From an uncultured Clostridia bacterium (GTDB lineage: Bacteria > Bacillota > Clostridia > Christensenellales > UBA1242), in assembly GCA_934746715.1 (NCBI GenBank), contig CAKVFI010000001.1, positions 333,580-397,579 on the forward strand: DNA of 64,000 nt. The letters are read 5' to 3'. Below the pieces are notes generated by a model. The model searched no databases. It was not told the DNA's origin and saw only the letters and a list, made by a program, of their open reading frames with translations. Shown piece by piece: positions 17,275-26,400 of the stretch. The translations under genes were made by a program, and so were the position numbers. Each line of letters opens with the position of its first letter. Within the stretch, counting starts at the first letter, position 1.

Positions 17275-18558
17275 CTATTCCACATTTGGCAACTCGTCTG
17301 GTGGAGTGCCGTCATCATCGTTTTGGTCGTAATCAATGCCAACAACTTGGCTTACATCTCCCAACTTTTTGGCAATTTTGCGTGATGATTTTGTTGCTAA
17401 TTCTATGTTGGAATTTGCTTCGCTTATTTTGTTTTGAGTTTTAAGCAACAACGCCACAAATTTTTCAAACTCTTGCTTGAATGTGGACAAAACCTGCCAC
17501 AATTCGCTGCTGCGTTTTTCAATATACATTGTTTTAAAGCCAAGTTGCAAACTATTGAGCAATGCAGTCAAAGTGGTTGGCCCGCACACAACAATTTTGT
17601 ATTGATTTTGAAGTGTTTCCATAAGTTCAACATCTCGCACAACTTCGGCGTAAAGCCCTTCAATTGGCAAAAACATAACTGCAAAATCGGTTGTGTCTGG
17701 CACTGAAATGTATTTTTCCTTAATTGATTTTGCTTCTTCCTTGATGCGCTTAACAAGTTGTTTTTGAGCATGTTCAATGGCGTCCTTGTCCATTGTTTCG
17801 CTGGCTTCAACAAGGCGGTTGTAGTCTTCAAGTGGAAATTTGCTGTCTATTGGCAAATACACTTCTTTTTCGTCTTTGCCCGGCATAACCACGGCAAAAT
17901 CAACGCGCTCTTTGCTGTTCTTTTTGATTTGCACTTGCGATTTGTATTGGCTTGGTGCAAGCATTTGGTCAAGCAGAGAGCTTAACATCACTTCGCCCCA
18001 ACCGCCACGCACTTTAACATTGCCCAAAACTCGCTTAAGGTCGCCAACACCATTTGCAAGCGTGCGCATTTCTCCAATGCCCAAGTTAACACTTTCCAAA
18101 CTCTGTTGAATTTTGGAAAAACTTTCGTTAAGGCGTTGAGATAGGCTGTTGTTCAATTTTTCATCAACAGTTTCTCGCATTTTTTCCAATTGCTTTTCGT
18201 TTTGCTGGCTCATTGTGATGAGTGCAGCGTTTACATTGTTTGTCAACTTTTCAATGCGTTGCTCGTTGCGGGTGGTAAGTTCGTCCACACGCTTGGAAAT
18301 GCTGTCAAACTCTTGTTTTTGCAAAACAGACAAATTGCTGATTGTGTTTTGCGTCATCACTTCGCTGTTTTTAAGTTGTTGCATAATCATGTTGTTAACC
18401 AACTGATTTTGCTCTTTTTGGCTTGTAAAAAGCGACTGCAATTTTTCGGCATCGTATTCCGAACTCATTGCAGATTTCTTTTTGTACATAACCACAAAAA
18501 CGATGAGTGTTATTAACCACACTCCACCCAATATAGACCCTAAAATTATATATCCCAT
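17275..18558 (-). CDS. rmuC: DNA recombination protein RmuC homologue
   Basis: 427 residues. One N-terminal membrane helix (residues about 2-25), a long coiled coil (about 40-140), then the RmuC nuclease-like core with GGWGEVMLSSLLDQ, YLPIDSKFPLEDY and FLPIEGLYAEVVRD. RmuC is linked to limiting rearrangements at inverted repeats and belongs to the restriction-nuclease fold. ATG with AAGGAAA upstream. Confidence 0.93.
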   Translation of the reverse strand: MGYIILGSILGGVWLITLIVFVVMYKKKSAMSSEYDAEKLQSLFTSQKEQNQLVNNMIMQQLKNSEVMTQNTISNLSVLQKQEFDSISKRVDELTTRNEQRIEKLTNNVNAALITMSQQNEKQLEKMRETVDEKLNNSLSQRLNESFSKIQQSLESVNLGIGEMRTLANGVGDLKRVLGNVKVRGGWGEVMLSSLLDQMLAPSQYKSQVQIKKNSKERVDFAVVMPGKDEKEVYLPIDSKFPLEDYNRLVEASETMDKDAIEHAQKQLVKRIKEEAKSIKEKYISVPDTTDFAVMFLPIEGLYAEVVRDVELMETLQNQYKIVVCGPTTLTALLNSLQLGFKTMYIEKRSSELWQVLSTFKQEFEKFVALLLKTQNKISEANSNIELATKSSRKIAKKLGDVSQVVGIDYDQNDDDGTPPDELPNVE

Positions 18559-18918
18559 TTGTTTTTCCTTTTAAATTTGATTTCTATAAATCATTGTAAA
18601 AAATAAATTAAATTTGCATAAATTAACCAAATTAATGATTGAATATATTTATTATAAATAAAAACAAACAATTTGTAAATTAAAATAAATATTAATCCAC
18701 AACAAACAAAAGTTAAGCACAAAGCTCCCACAAAAACAACTTGTTGGTTGAGTGTATCTTCCATGTCATACCGAGAACATATATTGTTCGAGTGTATCTA
18801 TATAGATTTACTCGACCTATAAATAGGTCTCGAAATGACAAGTATGTGTTCGTTCAGAATGACAAGTAGGTGAGTGTATCTTTTGCAAAAAAACAACGGC
18901 GTATAAATGCTGTTGTTT
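18559..18918. other. Intergenic region with palindromic repeats
   Basis: No gene. AT-rich first half, then repeat units with GAGTGTATCT motifs (18764-18843 plus partial units to about 18880) and the terminator of the next minus-strand gene. Confidence 0.7.
18764..18843. repeat. Palindromic repeat element, copy A
   Basis: 80 bases with terminal inverted repeats TGTCATaCcGAG / CTCgaAATGACA (10 of 12 match), an inner palindrome around GAACATATATTGTTC, and a GACCTATAAATAGGTC hairpin. About 90 percent identical by eye to 20637-20715. Partial units flank it (GAATGACAAGTAGG near 18857). Confidence 0.85.
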
Positions 18919-18920
18919 TT
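18889..18920 (-). terminator. Intrinsic terminator
   Basis: AAAAACAAC ... GTTGTTTTT stem. It overlaps the last base of the TAA of the gene at 18919, and a T-run follows on the minus strand. Confidence 0.75.
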
Positions 18921-20505
18921 AAAAATTAAATATTTTTGGCATTTCAGCTTTTAATTGTTCAATGCTCGCAGGTTCGTTGCCAGCGCCATATAATTCAGTT
19001 AAGTCATAAAGTTGTGGTTTAAATTTAAAATTGTTGTAAGTTGCACCATTTTTCCAAACAACTCCCCAAGTTTTACCCAAACTGCTATTAATTGTGCAAA
19101 TTGCACCAGAGCCACCTTCCTGTGCTGCAGTAGTTTGATTAAGCAAACCCCAAATTGTGCCTTGACCATCGTTGACCATACCAACAACTGCAATTTTGTG
19201 GTCATCAATCACATTTGCCTGATATGCTGTTGGGTTCCAATAACTTGCTGCCGTAGCCGTGCCATTGATTGTTATATATCCAGTTGCTTTGTCACAAGTG
19301 AAAGTTAAACCAGACTTTGTCCCGGTTGAAGCAAACAAACTGCTATCCAACAAATTTGTTGGTTCAGCAACTGGGCCGGCAACAAATGCTGTGCCAGATG
19401 TGCTTTTGTAAAATTTTGCATTAACAGTGTCATACATGCCAACAACACCGGTTGCATCCTTTGCTGGAATTAGATTATATTTTATTGCTCCGTCTTGAAA
19501 AATTTTGAAATATGTCATTTTGCAATAGCAATTATATGAACTACCAAGCGCAAACAATCGATATTTTCCGCTATGAGCATCAACGTCTGCTTGACCTGCC
19601 AAATTGTTGTTCACATACAAATTGTGCGTATTATCTGTTTTGCTGCGAACCACACGCAATTTGGCATAACTTGTTGTATCTGGTTTTACTGTTCTGCCAT
19701 CATTTACTCCACCAATTTCATAATAATTGGTGTTAATGCCAAAATAACCAGTGCTTTGTCCACTATATCCCATAAGTTGGCGTGTTGATGTGCTTGTCCA
19801 CATTATTGATGTTTCAATAATAAAGTTATCTGTGCTTGCGGTAACTTGAAAGTCTGTATCAAAATATTGTGCACCGGTTGATTGGATGTAAGCTAGTTGA
19901 GTGTAGTTGGTTGGTAAAGTTTCCATGTTACCGGATGTGCCGTCAAGCAAAAGGTTGGTTGCTGCAACTGCCGAAGCAATGTTGCGGAATTGGATGGCAT
20001 GTGCAGTAACTTTGAGGGTTGCTGTTTTGCCCTTGTATTCGTTGCCCAGGGTTTTGTCAAAAGTGAATGACAAGTTAAACTTTTGGCTGGCGTTTTCCTT
20101 AATTTGGGTTGCACCTGTTGTATATTCTTTAAGTGAATCACTATAAACCAATTTGGTGCCAGCGGCTGTGTAATATGTTGTTTGAATTATGCTGCCGTCA
20201 ACATAAACATTAAATTCCAACAAAGCGTACATATCTGTGTTGCCAGTGTTAACAACATTGCCAGAGTATTGTACTGTTGAGCCCGGCAAAATTTTTGTGG
20301 CTGTGGTTGAGCCTGACGCTGTGGTTGTAAGTTGAGTGTCTGTTAAAGCAACTTTGATAATGGCGGTTGTCATTTCTGATTGCTTTTTTGTTGCAGTTGC
20401 GGTGAAATAAGCGTATGCTCCACCCATGGAAATAACAAGGGTAAGAGCAAACACTATCACCCACATAAAAATCGACTTAAGATTTACCCTAAAAAATTTC
20501 CTCAA
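18919..20505 (-). CDS. Secreted mosaic: TasA-like N-terminus, phage-like C-terminus
   Basis: 528 residues from a TTG start at 20505 with AGGTGG upstream. Signal-type helix (about 12-34) ends in GGAYAYFTATATKK, as in TasA/camelysin-like proteins processed by SipW peptidases; residues 40-180 keep that domain (VVNTGNTDMYALLEF). From about 195 there is a LamG-like part (YIQSTGAQYFDTDF) common in gut surface and phage proteins, and the end (LTELYGAGNEPASIEQL) matches a motif frequent in phage tail proteins. No SipW gene is visible here. Flanked on both sides by copies of the same palindromic repeat. Confidence 0.75.
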   Translation of the reverse strand: MRKFFRVNLKSIFMWVIVFALTLVISMGGAYAYFTATATKKQSEMTTAIIKVALTDTQLTTTASGSTTATKILPGSTVQYSGNVVNTGNTDMYALLEFNVYVDGSIIQTTYYTAAGTKLVYSDSLKEYTTGATQIKENASQKFNLSFTFDKTLGNEYKGKTATLKVTAHAIQFRNIASAVAATNLLLDGTSGNMETLPTNYTQLAYIQSTGAQYFDTDFQVTASTDNFIIETSIMWTSTSTRQLMGYSGQSTGYFGINTNYYEIGGVNDGRTVKPDTTSYAKLRVVRSKTDNTHNLYVNNNLAGQADVDAHSGKYRLFALGSSYNCYCKMTYFKIFQDGAIKYNLIPAKDATGVVGMYDTVNAKFYKSTSGTAFVAGPVAEPTNLLDSSLFASTGTKSGLTFTCDKATGYITINGTATAASYWNPTAYQANVIDDHKIAVVGMVNDGQGTIWGLLNQTTAAQEGGSGAICTINSSLGKTWGVVWKNGATYNNFKFKPQLYDLTELYGAGNEPASIEQLKAEMPKIFNF

Positions 20506-20521
20506 ACTGCCACCTATTTAA

Positions 20522-20550
20522 ATATTAATATTTAAGTCGAATATTGTCAA
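20522..20550 (-). promoter_or_regulatory. Promoter of the TasA-like mosaic gene
   Basis: TTGACA, 17 bases, TAATAT on the minus strand, some 17 bases before the TTG start. Confidence 0.75.
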
Positions 20551-20636
20551 ACAAATTTGTTAACTTTGTTGAAAGACTTAAATATACGAACACATTTTTC
20601 ATGTCATACCGAGCCAACTGGCGAGTGTATCTATTC

Positions 20637-20715
20637 TGTCATACTGAGAACATATATGTTCGAGTGCATCTAAAAAGATTTACTCGACCTATAAATAGGT
20701 CTCAAAATGACAAGT
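20637..20715. repeat. Palindromic repeat element, copy B
   Basis: 79 bases, same ends as copy A, with perfect palindrome GAACATATATGTTC at 20648-20661 and the GACCTAT-AA-ATAGGTC hairpin. Differs from copy A by a few substitutions and a one-base indel. Confidence 0.85.
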
Positions 20716-20802
20716 TACGCAGTTTCGCAGTGAAGAATCTTTCGAGCACAGCGAGATTTTAAAATTAATGCGAGATTAATTTTTAATATTTTAACCAAGT
20801 TG

Positions 20803-20831
20803 TTTACTTTTGCTTTTGTTTTGGTTATAAT
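20803..20831 (+). promoter_or_regulatory. Promoter giving an apparently leaderless mRNA
   Basis: TTTACT, 17 bases, TATAAT; only 6 bases separate the -10 from ATG at 20838 and there is no Shine-Dalgarno. The bases between (TTTTGCTTT...TTTGG) closely resemble those at 9028-9055. Confidence 0.65.
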
Positions 20832-20837
20832 AAAAAT

Positions 20838-21704
20838 ATGTTAAATGTTATTGTTTGCCCTTCAAATTACGAAAAACGCGGCGAAGAAATTGCAAAAAAA
20901 ATTGTTAAATTTTTAAAGGCAGAAAACAGAGAATATTCTGTTTATTTTTCAACCAATTTTAACGATTTTAATGCAACGGTTAAAGAACTTACCGAGCAAA
21001 TGGAAAGTGAATTTGCGGTGATTGGCGATGATTTGGTTTTGAACAATTTTGTTAACAATGTTAAAGATATTTCAAAAATCAAATTGGGCATAATAAAAGT
21101 TGGCGCAAACGACGATTTTGCAAATTATATTGGAGTGGAAGACAATCCAATTAATGCAATAAAAACAATTATAAATGGTAAATTGGATTCTTTTGACTTT
21201 TTGATTTTAAACAACAAAATTGTGCTTAACAACATCTCTATTGGCGCAAGTGTTCAATTGGTTGAAATTTACAATCAATACAAAATTAAAAACATGTTGA
21301 CCAAAAAATTTGCTTGCTTAAAACACGCAAACAAGTTTGAGGAATTTGAAGTTTCAATCGACACAAAAACCGGCAAACCAAAAAAGGAAATGATTTATGA
21401 ATTGTCAATTTCAAATGGCGGGTTTTTAAACGGCAAGCATGTCAACCCACTTGCAAATGTTAAAGACGGATTGTTTAACATGAACTACTCTTCCAATTTA
21501 GACGCCAACAAACGCAAAGCTTACATTATGCAATTTGACAAAGGCGAACAAATTTATGACGAGCACACAAAACAAAGTTGGTTAAATGCTGTTACAATCC
21601 GCCGTGCAGACGAAAACATTAAAGTTATGGCAGACGGCAAAATTTTTGATTGTGATGAAGTTAATGTTTCCGTTGTTGAAAAGGGTTTAAAAATTTATTG
21701 CTAA
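20838..21704 (+). CDS. Diacylglycerol/lipid-kinase-like protein with degenerate active site
   Basis: 288 residues with the outline of the DgkB/YegS lipid kinase family: N-terminal nucleotide-type domain, then a beta-rich half with YELSISNGGFLNGKHVNP and VKDGLFNMNY. The nucleotide-binding GGDGT motif is replaced by IGDDL (residues 62-66) and the GTGNDFAR segment reads GANDDFAN (89-96). The fold is likely kept but catalysis doubtful; it may be a non-catalytic or altered-specificity paralogue. Single gene with its own promoter and terminator. Confidence 0.7.
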   Translation: MLNVIVCPSNYEKRGEEIAKKIVKFLKAENREYSVYFSTNFNDFNATVKELTEQMESEFAVIGDDLVLNNFVNNVKDISKIKLGIIKVGANDDFANYIGVEDNPINAIKTIINGKLDSFDFLILNNKIVLNNISIGASVQLVEIYNQYKIKNMLTKKFACLKHANKFEEFEVSIDTKTGKPKKEMIYELSISNGGFLNGKHVNPLANVKDGLFNMNYSSNLDANKRKAYIMQFDKGEQIYDEHTKQSWLNAVTIRRADENIKVMADGKIFDCDEVNVSVVEKGLKIYC

Positions 21705-21792
21705 TTTATTTTTGAATTGTTTCTCTTTTTCAATTAACAGCGCTGGCACACCAAAACCAACAATTGGTTGAGTGTATCTAAAAAACATATTG

Positions 21793-21818
21793 CTAGCAAT
21801 TTATTTGCTAGTTTTTTA
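21793..21818 (+). terminator. Intrinsic terminator
   Basis: CTAGCAA, loop TTTAT, TTGCTAG, then TTTTTT on the plus strand. Confidence 0.8.
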
Positions 21819-22022
21819 TTTAATAAATAATTATCGCAAAAAATATTTATTTTTTAATTTTTTTATGCAAATTAATGATTTTTATATTTATTTTTGCATT
21901 TAATTTTAGTTTTTTTATTTTTTAATTTATTTTTTATATTTAAATTTCTACATTATTTTTTTTATTAATATTTTTGTTTACATTTTTAAACAAAAAAATA
22001 TTTATTGCAGTTTTAAAATTGT

Positions 22023-22051
22023 TTGTTAAAAAAAATTTGATTTGTTATAAT
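22023..22051 (+). promoter_or_regulatory. Promoter of the gene at 22082
   Basis: TTGTTA, 17 bases, TATAAT with extended TGT before the -10. Confidence 0.7.
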
Positions 22052-22081
22052 ATTATTAATTAATTTTTTAAGGGGGATTTT

Positions 22082-22771
22082 ATGTTAGAAAAAATTGCAA
22101 TGTGGGGTGGCATTGCCGGCATTGTTGTGGCGTTGGTTGCCATTATTGTTTTGTTTTTGACAAGAGCAAACATTTTGGATATTTTGGACAAAGATGTTAT
22201 TTTGTTTGACAAAAACTTTGAGCTTAAAAAACAAGCAATTGAAACATCAATGCTTATGATTGATGAACTTGATGAAAAAGGTGAACAATTAAAATCAAGT
22301 TTTGAATTTGAAGAGCGCGCAAAAAAAACTTACAACGAATTGTTGTGCGTTGTAAGTGATGCACGAGTTGCAGATGAATTTTACAATTTAACACTTGACA
22401 AAACTGTTGCATTGACTGCCACAAATTTGGCACACTACAAACTTTTGTGCAGGCATGATATTGGTTTGTCAAACAAAAAATCAAAATTGCTTAAACGCGC
22501 AAAAGCAACAACAACAGATGCAACAAACCCAACTGATTTTATAAATCAATTTGAGCAACAAAGGTCAACAAGTTTTGGAGAAATTCCTGCCAGTCGTCCA
22601 ACACAACCAAGAGAACAAGTTCAACCAAGGCCAATGCGTCCAATGCCACAAAGGCCAGTTCAACCAAATGGACAAGCTCAACCTAATGGTTCTGCTCCAC
22701 AAACAATGGCGGGTCGCCCACCAATGCCAAGGCCAGTTGGCAGACCAACTGCTCCAAGGGACAAAGAATAG
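22082..22771 (+). CDS. Membrane-anchored protein with Pro/Gln/Arg-rich tail
   Basis: 229 residues. One N-terminal membrane helix (about 6-28), a helical middle (30-160) and a low-complexity tail of about 60 residues made of P, Q, R, N and G (RPTQPREQVQPRPMRPMPQ). The tail is basic, which suits binding to nucleic acid, membrane or wall polymers. ATG preceded by AAGGGGGA. No family recognised. Confidence 0.8.
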   Translation: MLEKIAMWGGIAGIVVALVAIIVLFLTRANILDILDKDVILFDKNFELKKQAIETSMLMIDELDEKGEQLKSSFEFEERAKKTYNELLCVVSDARVADEFYNLTLDKTVALTATNLAHYKLLCRHDIGLSNKKSKLLKRAKATTTDATNPTDFINQFEQQRSTSFGEIPASRPTQPREQVQPRPMRPMPQRPVQPNGQAQPNGSAPQTMAGRPPMPRPVGRPTAPRDKE

Positions 22772-22805
22772 TTTTAAATTTAAATATGTTATAAATTTAA
22801 GCACA

Positions 22806-22835
22806 AAAAAATTCCAATTAATATTGGAATTTTTT
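22806..22835 (+). terminator. Intrinsic terminator
   Basis: AAAAAATTCCAAT, loop TAAT, ATTGGAATTTTTT; T-rich on both strands, so it may also end the convergent gene at 22890. Confidence 0.85.
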
Positions 22836-22889
22836 ATTTTGTTTTTGCGGTTAACCAAATTAAAATTTAATTTGAAATAACTTGCTTTG

Positions 22890-23429
22890 CTATTTAATTT
22901 TTTTTGCTTTTGCCATGGTTTTTTGAAGCAATGCTTTAAGTTGATTTATGTCGCCAGACAAATTGGCTTTGCGAAGGCAAACATACTCTGCACTGTTAAA
23001 CACCAAAATTAAGCGTTGTTCATCTTCCAAATAACTTGTTAAACTTTTTAAAGCGTGAACATTTTTTGCTTGTTCAATGTCGTCTTTAATTAAAGTTTCT
23101 GTGCAAGCATTGTTGTCGATAACCACTTTTAAAAAGTCCATAGTGTCAAGTTTTTGACCATAAAATGACTTTTTTTGAGAGCGGTTTAAACTTACTGGAA
23201 TAAGCAAATACATAATTTGCAAAACCACCAAGCAAACTATTAGCACAATGTCCAAAACAAATGATTTTTTATTGACAATATCTACAATCAAAAGTGCAAT
23301 CATTGCCACAAGCAAAATTGGAATCATTGCTGCGATAATTTTATCTTTTTTGCGTCTTTGAGAGCGGAAAACATATTTTGCACTAATCAAACTGTCTTCC
23401 AACTCGTATTTATATTTACATTCAAACAT
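22890..23429 (-). CDS. YcxB-like membrane protein
   Basis: 179 residues from ATG 23429, chosen because AGGAG lies 5-6 bases upstream. Two membrane helices (about residues 33-53 and 58-79) followed by a soluble C-terminal region with YLEDEQRLILVFNSAEYVCLRK, which resembles the YcxB/DUF family of small PH-like membrane proteins. Function unknown. Starts 7 bases after the stop of the giant surface protein, so same operon. Confidence 0.7.
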   Translation of the reverse strand: MFECKYKYELEDSLISAKYVFRSQRRKKDKIIAAMIPILLVAMIALLIVDIVNKKSFVLDIVLIVCLVVLQIMYLLIPVSLNRSQKKSFYGQKLDTMDFLKVVIDNNACTETLIKDDIEQAKNVHALKSLTSYLEDEQRLILVFNSAEYVCLRKANLSGDINQLKALLQKTMAKAKKIK

Positions 23430-23436
23430 ATTTCTC

Positions 23437-26400
23437 CTAAATTTTTTCATTAACGCTGTATTTATCTTTTTTGCGTTTGCGCACGATGATGAAGATGATT
23501 ATTGCAATCAACAGCAACAACAAAATTAAAGATATAATCAAAATAAGTTGCCATTGTTTGAACAATACCCTTTGTTGAATAATGCCAAACGTGTTAGCTT
23601 CAAAATTGGTTTGACTCAAATCGATAACCAAAGAATTGTTTTCCAAAGTGTATTGCAATTCAACTGAATTTGAAGATGTAAGCATTAATAAGTTTGTTAA
23701 TCTGTCAACATTTGGCAAAACAAGTGTTAAGTTGTTGTCCAATTTTGTTGTTAAATTGTTGTTGTCAAAACAAATCCTATAACCAACAACAAAAGTTCTG
23801 TTTCTGTTTAAGTAATTTGACATTTTTGAGTAAAGAGAAGCAAATTCTGGACTGTCGGCGTAAATCACATCAACGCGGAGTTTGGCATTGATTGGAATCA
23901 AACCCGCCAATTCATGCCTTGTGCCAGTGTCAATATTTATCAAACCTTTGTCGTTGCGTACTTCAATTTTGCCAAAGCCTTCCACAATTGTGCTTACACT
24001 GTAAGGATAAACATTTGCAGTTGTGCCATTAACTTTAATTTTGTAGTTGCCTGCATCAACACCTTTTAATGCTTTTGATGCGTCAACAACAATGTTAATA
24101 TTGTAGCCAATTGGCACATTGCCAAACTCATCTTTTGCAAAACTTAAAACCAAGTCAGCATAATTTGGAGCATCAACAATATCTCCATCAACAACATTAC
24201 CCCAAGCAAGTGGAGAATCTAACCTAAATTCTGCCTTGTCTGTGCCGTCAAAAACCTTGTCATAAACTTTAACGCCCGACAAAACAATTTCACGCTGATT
24301 GATTTTTATTGCATTTTCAAACAACAAATCTTCATTTTTAAGTTTAAAGTTTGCGCTGTTAAGTTTAAGCCCTGTCAATTGAATGTTAAACAATTCACCA
24401 TCTCGTGTTGCAATGCCAGATTTTATTTGTGCATCGCCATTTGTGTAGGTTGTGTATGCCCTAATATCTGCCATAAACAAACGCAAATTGTCGTTATCGT
24501 TTGAATATACGTAAGTTTTTGCACCATCGGTTAAATAAACATATTTAAGCAAATCATCAATGTTTGAGAAAGTGTAAACATTTTTGCCAACGTACTCTTT
24601 TTCGTAAGGTGTTTTGCGTGAGAATGTGTCAGTGTCAACTTTAAGTTCAAGCTCTTTTGGCGAAATAATAACAAACAAATCTTTGTCGTAAGTAAGTGAT
24701 GACAACCAGTTCCAATTGCCAGAGCCAATAAATTTGATTTTAACAAGATATGTGCCTGCATCAATTAATTTAGATTCTTCTTCACCAAAGCCAATTGTAA
24801 TGCCGTTTTGAATTATGTTTTTGTGGAAACTTACAGCCACATAATCTTTAAGGATATCTGCAATTTGAATATGATAATTTGAATTTTGACCAATTGTTAA
24901 TTCGTTTTCTTGCCCATTGCCTTGTTGGTCGCATTTATATGTGAAATTAAAGCGATTATTTTCAGCATTAATTATTACAACTGGTTGAACTTGCAACTCA
25001 ATGTACAAGTCGTTAACAAAGCGATAGTCAAAGCATTTGTCATCAAAAGATATGCCTGTTACACCATATTTTGCATAATCTTCTTCCGTTTGTGTTGAAA
25101 TAAGGTCGCCTTTAACATAAGTTAACACACCAAAACTGTTTCTCACTGACTTGATTGTGTACAACTTTATGCCAACAATTTTAAAGTAATTGTTGTAATC
25201 TCTGTAATTGCCAATAAATGTGTAAGACACATAAACTTTGCCCAAAAATTGGAAGTTATCTGTCAATCTGTCGGCACCTGAACTGCTTTTGCTTCCGTTG
25301 CCAAAACCATATCTATTTTGGTTGTCTGACATACTGAAAATTGTGCTTCCAGTTGTTTTGTCTTTGTAAAAACCTGATATATTATTATTTTCTGGCACGT
25401 TTGTTGTTAAAATCATTCGTTTGGTTTTAACTTGATATGTCAAATAAATGTCAAAACTATCGTTATCAGACAAGCAATTGTTGTTAAGCATTGAAGAAAT
25501 GTAAAATTCCAACCAATATTCGCCATTAACTTGATTTATTGTTAAGTTGCCAATCGCTTTATCGTAAACAAATGCATTAATTAATTCCACACCGTTGCTT
25601 AAATTGAAGTTTGAGCCATCTTTTGTAATGGTTTTTAAGTTGAGTTTAATCCTTAAAATGCTGTTTTCGATTGTAACAGTGGAATTTAATGCAATATTTG
25701 TTACATTCCCACCGTTGTCTATTGTTGCCAAACTGATGTCTGCGTAATCAATTGGCGCAATTGTTAAATCTCCCTTGTTTAAATTTGCTGAGCCTTGTGT
25801 TGTTGCCGTAAATTTAATGGCAATATCAATATAACTATATTCCAATGTAAAGCAAATTGAATAAACACCATTTTCACTTACATCGGCAAAATAATTGCCT
25901 ATTTGGAAATCGTTGTCTTCATAAATTGTGTTTTTGTAACTAAAATAAATTTTGTTTTCGTCATAAGTTGAAGAGTCGTTGCGTTTATACTCACCTGCTG
26001 ATAAATAGAACAAATCTGCCCAATTTTCAGCCCAACTATCTTCATAATAAACATATTGCTCAAATGCAGAGAAGTTTTGCCTTGTTTTTGTTTTAACAAA
26101 ATACTCAACATTTGCGTCATACGCATCATGGTTTAACACATAACCTGTGTTTGTTAAAATGTACAATTCTGTGCTTGCAAAAGTTGCTTCATCATAAACA
26201 TATGGATTGTAAACATTTTTGTAATAATACATATTAACAAAACGCCAACCATTTTGTTTGTCGGCATTTGAATCAATTGTAAGTTTGTCAAAGCGAGAAA
26301 TTTTGTCAACAATATTGTCTGTTGCTGCATCGCGGATTGTCACAATTGGATTGCGAGTGTTGCCGTTTGCAACAATCAAAACTGAATATGAATTGTAATT

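Larger units (their letters stand above)
20506..20837. other. Divergent intergenic region with repeats and two promoters
   Basis: Holds the promoter of 18919-20505 (minus), repeat copy B with a partial unit at about 20609-20632 and a tail of the GCAGTGAAGAATCTTTCGAG type, and the promoter of the next plus-strand gene. No gene seen. Confidence 0.7.
21705..22081. other. Very AT-rich intergenic region
   Basis: No gene. Contains another GAGTGTATCT relic near 21770, the terminator at 21793-21818, a long stretch of A/T with almost no G/C, and the promoter of the next gene. Confidence 0.6.
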
